From: Actinopolyspora biskrensis
GTDB lineage: Bacteria > Actinomycetota > Actinomycetes > Mycobacteriales > Pseudonocardiaceae
Length of the DNA: 64,000 nucleotides
Assembly: GCF_013408175.1 (NCBI RefSeq)
Contig: NZ_JACBYW010000002.1
Span: 248,001 to 312,000 of the forward strand
Direction of reading: 5' to 3'
Each line of letters begins with the position of its first letter. Position 1 is the first letter of the stretch. Shown in pieces: positions 57,617-64,000 of this stretch. The notes beneath the pieces are model-generated. The model had not been told where the DNA came from. It worked only from the letters and a program-made list of their open reading frames with translations, and did no database searches. A program made the translations under genes and the position numbers.

Positions 57617-58387
57617 ATGCAGACGTTGGTGGACCTCAACGCCGATGCGGGGGAGAGTTTCGGACGCTGGACTCTCGGCGCGGACGACCAACTGATTCCG
57701 CTCGTCAACTCGGTGAACATCGCCTGCGGATGGCACGCGGGGGATCCGGGCACAATGCACAGGACGTTGCGGATCGCGCGGGACGCGGGGGCCTCGGTGG
57801 GGGCCCATCCCGGTATGCCCGACCTGGCCGGATTCGGGAGGCGGGCCATCGCGCTGAGTCCGCAGGAGGCGGCGGACGCGTGCCTGTATCAGTTCGGGGC
57901 GCTGCGCGGTATCGCCGACAGCTTCGGAGTTCCCGTCACGCACGTCAAACCACACGGAGCGCTGTACGGGCTGACGCTGCGGGACGAGAACGTGGCCGAC
58001 GCGGTGGTCGACGCGCTGGCCAACGCCGCCCCCGAGACGAACATCGTGTTGCTGGCCGGACACACGGCCCAACGGATCGCTGCCAAGGGATACCCCGTGG
58101 TGCGGGAGGCGTTCGCGGATCTGGACTACGACGACAGCGGGCACATCGTCATCGAACCGGTGCCTCGGGCGAAATCCCCGCAGCAGTGCACCGAACAGGC
58201 GATGTCAGTGCTGCGGGGTGAACTCGTCTCGATGAACGGTGAGACGGTTCCGGTGGACGCCGACACGATCTGCGTGCACGGTGACCGGCCGAACGCGGTC
58301 GAGATCGCGGAGACGATCCGTTCCCGTTTCGACGCGGAAGGGGTCGGAACCGCGCCGATGGCCACCGTGCTCGCGAAGCGCGGCTGA
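57617..58387 (+). CDS. pxpA: 5-oxoprolinase subunit PxpA (LamB/YcsF family)
   Basis: A 256-residue YcsF protein with NADAGESFGRW at the start, NIACGWHAGDPGTM, GAHPGMPDLAGFGRR, VKPHGALYG and ICVHGD near the end. These are the metal/substrate-binding loops of the family. Together with PxpB and PxpC it makes the ATP-dependent 5-oxoprolinase of prokaryotes. It is divergent from pxpBC, with a 205-bp promoter region between. Confidence 0.93.
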   Translation: MQTLVDLNADAGESFGRWTLGADDQLIPLVNSVNIACGWHAGDPGTMHRTLRIARDAGASVGAHPGMPDLAGFGRRAIALSPQEAADACLYQFGALRGIADSFGVPVTHVKPHGALYGLTLRDENVADAVVDALANAAPETNIVLLAGHTAQRIAAKGYPVVREAFADLDYDDSGHIVIEPVPRAKSPQQCTEQAMSVLRGELVSMNGETVPVDADTICVHGDRPNAVEIAETIRSRFDAEGVGTAPMATVLAKRG

Positions 58388-58438
58388 AAACCGGCCGCGC
58401 CTGTCAGCGGTCTCCGTCAGTCAGGTGCCCCGGACGAA

Positions 58439-58457
58439 CCGGAAGACCCCCTTCCGG
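58439..58457. terminator. hairpin between pxpA and the carbon-nitrogen hydrolase gene
   Basis: CCGGAAG (58439-58445) and CTTCCGG (58451-58457) make a 7-bp stem with a 5-base loop between the convergent genes. Confidence 0.5.
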
Positions 58458-58472
58458 GGCAGCCCGTACCGG

Positions 58473-59405
58473 TCATGTGGCGGGCAGCAGTTCGTGCCGG
58501 AGGGAGACCCGGAGGTCGCTGTAATGATCACCTTCCGGGCTGAACGGAGGAATCCGGTCCGGGACGCAGTCGCTGACCAGCAGTGAGTCCACCGAGCGTT
58601 CCTCCGGGCCTGCCGCCACCAGAGCACTCCCGTCCGGCGCCCACACGCCGGAGTTGCCGCGGTACTGCCAGTACCCGCGTTCCGTGCTTTCCCAGCCGCG
58701 CCGATTGGCGTAGGCGACGAAGACACGCCACACCGAGGCCATGGCCGGAATGATGTGCTCTGTCGCGTCCGGGTAGGGGACCCGTGTCGGTGTTCCGTCG
58801 TGCAACACGAAGTGCTGATCCGCGGCCGTGGGGCCGACCACGAGACCGGCCCCCCGCTGCACCAGACTCTGGTAGAGCGGGGGGAACTCGCATTCGTAGC
58901 AGTTCAGCAGTCCCACCGGATACTGGTTGATCTTGGACACGGGCGGGAGCTCGGTGCCTGCCGTGAAGTTGGCACGTTCGGCGGCTCCGTAGAGATGGGT
59001 TTTGCGGTAGTTGGCGACGAGTTCGCCGTCGGAGACCAGCGCGATCGAGTCGTGCACGGTACCGCGGGAAGCGCGTTCCACGTAGGGCAGCGCGATGGCC
59101 GTTTCGTAGCGCAGGGACAGTTCGCAGGCGGTTGTGACGGTGTCGCCCGAGCTGGGCTCGGCCAGCTGCTGGCACTCATCCGGGCTCAGCGCGTAACCGG
59201 TGACATAGCACTCGGGGAAGACCGTCAGCTGGCAGCGGTACATGCTCGCCATGCGAACGGCCTCGTGCAGCCGCCGCAGGTTCGCCTCAACCGCGTCCGG
59301 CGTTCCCACCGGGTTCTCGGCCTGGAAGATTCCCAGACGTATTCCACTCCCCGCGTAGGGAGGTTCCTGACTGTTGAGCCTACAGACGGCACGGATCGGC
59401 GACAT
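58473..59405 (-). CDS. carbon-nitrogen hydrolase (nitrilase superfamily)
   Basis: A 310-residue enzyme with the Glu-Lys-Cys triad visible in FPECYVTGY, NYRKTHLYG and NCYECEFPP. It probably cleaves an amide or carbamoyl bond in the cytoplasm. ATG 59405 is 5 bases after AAAGGAG. The next gene upstream on the same strand, 161 bp away, is a glutamate decarboxylase, so an amide of a GABA- or glutamine-like compound is a possible substrate. The true one is unknown. Confidence 0.88.
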   Translation of the reverse strand: MSPIRAVCRLNSQEPPYAGSGIRLGIFQAENPVGTPDAVEANLRRLHEAVRMASMYRCQLTVFPECYVTGYALSPDECQQLAEPSSGDTVTTACELSLRYETAIALPYVERASRGTVHDSIALVSDGELVANYRKTHLYGAAERANFTAGTELPPVSKINQYPVGLLNCYECEFPPLYQSLVQRGAGLVVGPTAADQHFVLHDGTPTRVPYPDATEHIIPAMASVWRVFVAYANRRGWESTERGYWQYRGNSGVWAPDGSALVAAGPEERSVDSLLVSDCVPDRIPPFSPEGDHYSDLRVSLRHELLPAT

Positions 59406-59566
59406 TGCCGCTCCTTTCATCCGGTTGGTGTTCGAAACGGTCCGGAGCGCTGTACGGGCCCCGGAAACTCGACGTGGCCGTACGAACTTCCGCAGAGGAG
59501 GGGCTTCCGGTACGGGGGCCTCTTCCGGTACCGGGACGGGGCGGCCACGGAGAATCTGTGGCGACT

Positions 59567-60862
59567 TCAGGGCGTGGTGACGAAACGCCGCACGTTCGAC
59601 AGCAGGCTTTCGGCCTCTCCCCGAGTCATGTCGTCACGTATCACCACACGCAGCACGTCCGTCTCCTCCATATCGGGCGGAAGTGCGTAGACGGGAACGG
59701 ACCAGCCCAGCTGGCCCAGGTAGTCGGACAGTTCGTGCAGCTTCCACTGCACGTGGTCCCGGAGCCGAAGCGCCACCACGGGCAGTTGGCGGCCGTCTCC
59801 GAGTATTTGGAACGGCCCCGTCTCGGCCAGTGCGTCGGCCAGCATCGCGGCGGTCTCGCGGGTCCGTGCGTGCGCGGCGCGGTAACCCTCGAAACCGAGT
59901 CGAACGAAGTTGTAGTACTGCACCACCACCGGTGCGGCGGAACGCGAGAAGGTCAACTCGTGGTGCGTGCGGGGACTGCCCAGATAGTTCGTCCGGAAGT
60001 TCAACCATCCGGTGCGTGCCTGTCGGTTCCGCCAGAGCATCCAACCCAGCCCCGGGGGGACCAGACCGTACTTGTGTCCGGAGGTGTTGATGGACTGCAC
60101 CCGGGAGAGCCGGAAGTCCCATACCAGTTCGGGGTCGAGGAACGGTGCTATGAAACCGCCGGAAGCCGCGTCGATGTGCAACGGCACGTCGACACCGCCC
60201 GACTCGGCGAGCTCGTCGAGGGCGGCGGCGATCTCGGCAATCGGTTCGTAGCTGCCGTCTATGGTGGATCCGAGGATGCCGACCACCCCTATGGTGTTCT
60301 CATCACACAGCTCGGTGACCGACTCGGGGGTCAGGTGCAGTGCCTGTGGTCCGACCGGGGCGACACGGGGTTCGACGTTCCAGTGCCTGCAGAACTTGTG
60401 CCAGCAGACGTGTGCGTTGGCCCCGAAGACCAGGTTCGGCCGAGCGTTCCGGCCCCGGTAGCGGGAGTTGTGCTCCCACCTGCGAAGCAGGGCCGCTCCC
60501 GCGAGTAACGCGGCCTCGCTGGAACCGGTGGTGGCTCCGCCGACCACGCCCTTGGGATCGCCGTTCCACAGCTCCCCGAGGATCCGGACGCACTGCTGCT
60601 CGATTTCGGTCGCCGCGGGGTACTGGTCCCGGTCGACCAGGTTGTATTCGAGATATTCACTGAACAGCTGGGCGGCTTCCGGCTCGTAAGAGGTGGCCAG
60701 GAAAGTGGCGAGGTTCATCGTGGGGGACGTGTCACCCCCCAGGCGCTTCCTGAGCACATCCGCGGCAGCGGAAGCCTCCCTACCGTGTTCGGGCAATTCG
60801 CCTGGCGGTACCTGTGTGGAAGCTGGTGTGCCAGGTCGGCTGACCGCCGGCCTACCCGACAT
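59567..60862 (-). CDS. gadB: glutamate decarboxylase (PLP-dependent)
   Basis: A 431-residue group II decarboxylase. The PLP Lys is in SINTSGHKYGLVPPG (about Lys265), with HIDAASGGFI before it and the FRTNYLGSPRTHHELTFSR stretch typical of bacterial and plant GAD. It converts glutamate to GABA. ATG 60862 is 6 bases after AGGAG; the ATG at 60868 abuts that site. Close to pxpABC, it could draw on glutamate made from 5-oxoproline. Confidence 0.92.
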   Translation of the reverse strand: MSGRPAVSRPGTPASTQVPPGELPEHGREASAAADVLRKRLGGDTSPTMNLATFLATSYEPEAAQLFSEYLEYNLVDRDQYPAATEIEQQCVRILGELWNGDPKGVVGGATTGSSEAALLAGAALLRRWEHNSRYRGRNARPNLVFGANAHVCWHKFCRHWNVEPRVAPVGPQALHLTPESVTELCDENTIGVVGILGSTIDGSYEPIAEIAAALDELAESGGVDVPLHIDAASGGFIAPFLDPELVWDFRLSRVQSINTSGHKYGLVPPGLGWMLWRNRQARTGWLNFRTNYLGSPRTHHELTFSRSAAPVVVQYYNFVRLGFEGYRAAHARTRETAAMLADALAETGPFQILGDGRQLPVVALRLRDHVQWKLHELSDYLGQLGWSVPVYALPPDMEETDVLRVVIRDDMTRGEAESLLSNVRRFVTTP

Positions 60863-61199
60863 GTTCATCTCCTAGGAATCGAGTTGTCGTTGTACCGACT
60901 TTCCGAAACCTATGGCGGGAGAGCGGTGCGAGCACATAGGAGGAAGGTTCCACTCCTCGTGATCACGGGCTGGAATGGCGGTTGGCTTTAATGGTCCGTT
61001 AGTACGAATTCTATGAACAGAAGTGCTAAATCGACGCCGGGAAGGTGGAATGTCCCCTCGGACGTGACGACAACCAGGATGGTGTCCGAGCCGGCCCCGG
61101 CCGCGAAAAGTGACCGAGATCACCGCGGTGGCTCGAAACACCGCCAGGGGACCGTCAGGTCGATAGGTGGCAATGGTGGAGAGTGGCGGGAGTCATTTC
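60863..61199. other. divergent promoter region between gadB and the LuxR-type gene
   Basis: This 337-bp gap has an AT-rich block around 60985-61030 (GTTAGTACGAATTCTATGAAC) which should hold promoter elements for one or both genes. No terminator or small gene is evident. Confidence 0.4.
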
Positions 61200-61592
61200 A
61201 TGATCGATTCTTACCGGAAGGCACTCGATTCGGCAATCACGGCGATGCTGCGCGAGGCCATGGAGCACTCGGAGGCCTTGGACCATCTGGTCGACCAGAT
61301 CAACCAACTGGTCACGCTGCGGGTGAGGCTGGCTGGGTACCAGGGGGAGGACCAGGACGGCGACGGGGAGGTCGTGAAGTCCGAACCTTCCGGGCTCGAC
61401 CGGCTGACCCGGCGTGAGGGGGAGGTCCTCGACCACTTGGTGCGTGGCAGGTCCAATCGTCAGATCGCGCGCTCGCTGTCGATATCGGAGCGGACCGTGA
61501 AAAATCACCTGCACGGTATATTCACCAAGTTGGGTGTTGCGGACCGCACTTCTGCGGCGATCACCGCGCTCGACGAAAGTCGGGATTCTTGA
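61200..61592 (+). CDS. LuxR-type DNA-binding regulator without receiver domain
   Basis: A 130-residue protein: an N-terminal helical part (about 1-65) without the Asp of a receiver domain, then a LuxR/GerE helix-turn-helix (LTRREGEVLDHLVRGRSNRQIARSLSISERTVKNHLHGIFTKLGV). GGGAG is 7 bases before ATG 61200. An ATG at 61173 is an alternative. It is divergent from the glutamate decarboxylase and may regulate it. Confidence 0.85.
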   Translation: MIDSYRKALDSAITAMLREAMEHSEALDHLVDQINQLVTLRVRLAGYQGEDQDGDGEVVKSEPSGLDRLTRREGEVLDHLVRGRSNRQIARSLSISERTVKNHLHGIFTKLGVADRTSAAITALDESRDS

Positions 61593-61734
61593 TCATCTTC
61601 TCGGTGGCGCTTCGACGCGGGAAGCCTTTTCGCTGAAATGATCAAGTTGGGTCGGTCGATGAGCGGGAAGCGGGGATAAAACGTGCCTGTGTGGAGCTTC
61701 GGCCGTGCGAGCACGAAGTGTTTGGCACGATGGT

Positions 61735-61780
61735 GTGAGAATTTAAAACGAAAAATATTCGGAAGATTTCCGGTTCTCAC
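61735..61780. repeat. AT-rich island with nested inverted repeats
   Basis: GTGAGAA (61735-61741) and TTCTCAC (61774-61780) enclose a second repeat CGGAA-GAT-TTCCG (61760-61772). The 46-bp stretch is about two-thirds A+T in a 70% GC region. Confidence 0.55.
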
Positions 61781-61950
61781 GTCGCGGAGAACGGTCGTCT
61801 TCCGGTGTCGTCGCCGGGCAGCCTGGAAACATCGGCACGTGTGCCCCGGAGGTCCGCTGTCGGCCACCTCGTACCACGGCGGTGCCCGGCACGGGCCGAG
61901 AAGGTGCCGGAAGCCGACCGAGCGGAATCGGCGCCGTCACCGCACCGAGT

Positions 61951-61989
61951 CACCGCACCGACCCGACGGTTGTCGTGACCGGTGCGGTG
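61951..61989 (-). terminator. hairpin downstream of fhs
   Basis: CACCGCACCG (61951-61960) pairs with CGGTGCGGTG (61980-61989) just beyond the fhs stop. Confidence 0.5.
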
Positions 61990-62007
61990 CGGGCGGAGCG
62001 GGAGCGT

Positions 62008-63705
62008 TCAACTCAATCCGACGACCTCACCGCGGTCGTCGATGTCGATCCGTTCCGCTGCGGGGCGGGAACTGAGCCCCGGCATGGTGCGGATATCGCC
62101 GCAGATCGGGTAGACGAACCCGGCTCCCACCGAGGCGCGGACATCGCGTACGGGCAGCGTCCACCCAGTCGGAGCCCCGAGCAGGCTCGGGTTCGAGCTC
62201 AGCGACAGATGTGTCTTGGCGACACATACCGGCAACGAACCGAAGCCGTTCTCCGCGTAGCTCTTCAGCGCTTTCGCCGCCGCGGGCTCGTAGGAGACGT
62301 CCTCGGCCCCGTAGACCCGGGTGGCTATCGTCTCGATCTTGCTCCGCAGGTCGGCGGAGTCGGGATAGAGCAGCTCGAACCGGCTCGGTTCCTCGGCGGC
62401 CTCGGCGACCGCCTCGGCGAGTTCGACAGCTCCCTTGCCGCCATCGCTGAAATGGGTGCTGATCGCGACCCTGGCCCCCGCCTGCTCGGCGATGTCACGG
62501 ATCGCCTGGTGCTCACTGGCGTAGTCGGACGGAAAGGCGTTGACCGCCACCACCGGGGAAACACCGTGCAACCGGAGGTTGTCGATCTGCTTGCGCAGGT
62601 TCGCCGCCCCGGCCAACACGTCGTCGGGGTTCTCGGCCAGCATCTCCTCCGGCAGGTCCTTGCCCGCCACCACCCGGAAACGACCGGAGTGAGCCTTGAG
62701 CGCCCGGACGGTGGCCACCAGCACCGCCGCGTCCGGGCTGAGCCCGGAGTTGCGGCACTTGATGTTGAAGAACCGTTCGGCCCCCATGTCGGCGCCGAAC
62801 CCCGCCTCGGTGACCACGTAGTCGGCACACCTGCTGGCTATCCGATCGGCCACGATCGAGGAGTTCCCGTGGGCGATGTTGCCGAACGGGCCCGCGTGCA
62901 CCAGCACGGGGGTGTTCTCCACCGTCTGCATCAGGTTGGGCTTGATGGCCTCGCGCATGATCACCGTCATGGCTCCGGCCGCGCCGAGCTGCTCGGCGGT
63001 GACCGGCCCGCCGTCGTAGGTGTATCCGACGACGATCCGTCCGAGCCGGGCACGCATGTCGTGCAACGAGGTGGACAGCGCGAGGACCGCCATCACCTCG
63101 CTCGCCGCGGTGATGTCGAAACCCGTCTGGTGCGGTGAACCGTCGTCGTTTCCGCCCAACCCGGTCACGATGTTGCGCAGGTCCCTGTCGTTGACGTCGG
63201 TAACCCTCCGCCAGGTGATGCGACGCGGATCCAGCCCCAGCCGGTTCCCCTTGTGCAGATGGTTGTCCACCATCGCGGCCAACATGTTGTTGGCGGCGGT
63301 GACCGCGTGCATGTCCCCGGTGAGATGCAGGTTCAGTGCCTCCATCGGCACGACCTGGCTGTAACCACCGCCCGCCGCCCCACCCTTGATGCCGAAGGTG
63401 GGCCCCATGGAGGGCTGGCGGACGGTCACCGCCGAGGTCTTGCCCAGGTGGCGCAGCGCCTGGCCGAGCCCGACGGTGGTGGTCGTCTTGCCCTCCCCCA
63501 ACGGGGTGGGAGTGATGGCCGACACCAGGACGTACTTGGCACGGTTCTCCGTGCCGGCCTCCTCGAGGGCGTCCAGGGAGACCTTGGCCACGTCCCGGCC
63601 GTACGGTTCGAGCAGATGAGGAGCCAGCCCCAGCTGCGCGGCGATCTCCTCCAGCGACCTGCGCGGGGAGGATCGCGAGATGTCCAGGTCGGACGGCATG
63701 TTCAT
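62008..63705 (-). CDS. fhs: formate--tetrahydrofolate ligase
   Basis: A 565-residue enzyme that joins formate to tetrahydrofolate with ATP, giving 10-formyl-THF. The ATP loop TPLGEGKTTTTVGLGQAL is near residue 65-80, with VRQPSMGPTFGIKGGAAGGGY shortly after. ATG 63705 is 7 bases after GGAGG and overlaps the stop of the upstream metF-like gene by 4 bases. It fits one-carbon catabolic clusters that pair fhs with metF, in which the ligase may run in the formate-releasing direction. Confidence 0.96.
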   Translation of the reverse strand: MNMPSDLDISRSSPRRSLEEIAAQLGLAPHLLEPYGRDVAKVSLDALEEAGTENRAKYVLVSAITPTPLGEGKTTTTVGLGQALRHLGKTSAVTVRQPSMGPTFGIKGGAAGGGYSQVVPMEALNLHLTGDMHAVTAANNMLAAMVDNHLHKGNRLGLDPRRITWRRVTDVNDRDLRNIVTGLGGNDDGSPHQTGFDITAASEVMAVLALSTSLHDMRARLGRIVVGYTYDGGPVTAEQLGAAGAMTVIMREAIKPNLMQTVENTPVLVHAGPFGNIAHGNSSIVADRIASRCADYVVTEAGFGADMGAERFFNIKCRNSGLSPDAAVLVATVRALKAHSGRFRVVAGKDLPEEMLAENPDDVLAGAANLRKQIDNLRLHGVSPVVAVNAFPSDYASEHQAIRDIAEQAGARVAISTHFSDGGKGAVELAEAVAEAAEEPSRFELLYPDSADLRSKIETIATRVYGAEDVSYEPAAAKALKSYAENGFGSLPVCVAKTHLSLSSNPSLLGAPTGWTLPVRDVRASVGAGFVYPICGDIRTMPGLSSRPAAERIDIDDRGEVVGLS

Positions 63706-64000
63706 GCGGGCACCTCCTGCAAACGGTCGGCCGTTTCCATGGCCCACTGCCTGGTTTTGGTGATCTCGTTGAAGGTGAACAAGTGACAACCGGCGATGTT
63801 GTAGTCCGGATCCACGAGGTAAGGGGAGAGCTCGTCGAAGACGTTCTCCGGGGTGTAACGGGTGAGCAGCTTCCCGACCACCCCGTGCTGCTTGCGCAGG
63901 AACCTCATGGACTGCCCCAGCCCGATCTTCATCGAGATCCGCAACAGCTTGCTCGGATCGATGGAACCGGGAGCACCGATGTAGACCGGAAGGGTCACCC
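63702..64000 (-). CDS. metF: methylenetetrahydrofolate reductase, C-terminal part
   Basis: Only the last 98 or so codons are in the window; the gene continues past 64000. The sequence GAPGSIDPSKLLRISMKIG followed by a helical segment and NIAGCHLFTFNEITKT matches the MetF-type FAD reductase of the fhs-linked group (as in O-demethylation or demethylation clusters), not the main biosynthetic MetF with certainty. It overlaps fhs by 4 bases. Confidence 0.8.
   Translation of the reverse strand, partial: VTLPVYIGAPGSIDPSKLLRISMKIGLGQSMRFLRKQHGVVGKLLTRYTPENVFDELSPYLVDPDYNIAGCHLFTFNEITKTRQWAMETADRLQEVPA

Larger units (their letters stand above)
61593..62007. other. intergenic region between LuxR-type gene and fhs
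   Basis: A 415-bp gap between convergent genes. It contains an unexpectedly AT-rich island (61735-61780) with nested inverted repeats and a CACCGCACCG/CGGTGCGGTG stem (61951-61989) that probably ends fhs transcription. No open frame looks coding. Confidence 0.5.

Overview
The window is about 70% G+C, almost fully coding, with short intergenic gaps, many GTG/TTG starts, 4-base stop/start overlaps and a SigF/UsfX sigma module. This is a filamentous actinomycete. The acidic protein composition and gene mix suggest a Pseudonocardiales or Actinopolyspora-like genome, but that placement is an inference. I see no rRNA, tRNA, CRISPR array, prophage or insertion sequence.

Layout. 80-3847: Lrp regulator with divergent LysE-type exporter, a PBP4-type carboxypeptidase and a DedA protein. 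3920-7930: bioB, then gcvT-glyA behind a tandem glycine riboswitch. 8159-13544: TetR repressor divergent from fadD-fabG, an acyl-CoA dehydrogenase and a 50-residue protein. 13740-16319: UPF0261 (Tm-1-like) and TIM-barrel pair plus an SRPBCC protein. 16420-22219: glycan locus with an epimerase, a GT-C membrane transferase, a DPM1-like GT2, GtrA and a UDP-sulfoquinovose synthase. 23012-28598: M23 peptidase, usfX-sigF with a SigF-type promoter, a DsbA/VKOR oxidative-folding pair and a GntR regulator. 28824-35689: PucR regulator and a complete two-subunit-E1 pyruvate dehydrogenase operon (E3, E1 alpha, E1 beta, E2). 35914-40992: EI24 and M50 membrane proteins, a frame-disrupted SAM methyltransferase and a PAS-GGDEF-EAL protein with degenerate catalytic motifs. 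41014-46370: meaB and methylmalonyl-CoA mutase mutAB. 47042-53694: family 1 glycosyltransferase, YnfA, DUF3516 helicase, Ohr, methyltransferase and NmtR-like sensor. 53880-60862: pxpBC with a dedicated biotin carboxylase and carrier, divergent pxpA, a carbon-nitrogen hydrolase and a glutamate decarboxylase. 61200-64000: LuxR-type regulator, fhs and the 3' part of a metF-like gene.

Working together. One-carbon flow recurs (glycine cleavage T protein, GlyA, formate-THF ligase, methylene-THF reductase). Acyl-CoA genes (fadD, fabG, acyl-CoA dehydrogenase) could yield propionyl-CoA and acetyl-CoA, and mutAB/meaB handles methylmalonyl-CoA. PxpABC would turn 5-oxoproline into glutamate, which the nearby decarboxylase could turn into GABA.

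The most unusual signals are a modular sequence in the 3' flank of several unrelated genes (TGA, five bases, then GTTCTCCGTTC in three cases), the UDP-sulfoquinovose locus, a 16-bp tandem duplication inside the second glycine aptamer, and the biotin carboxylase genes tied to pxpBC.
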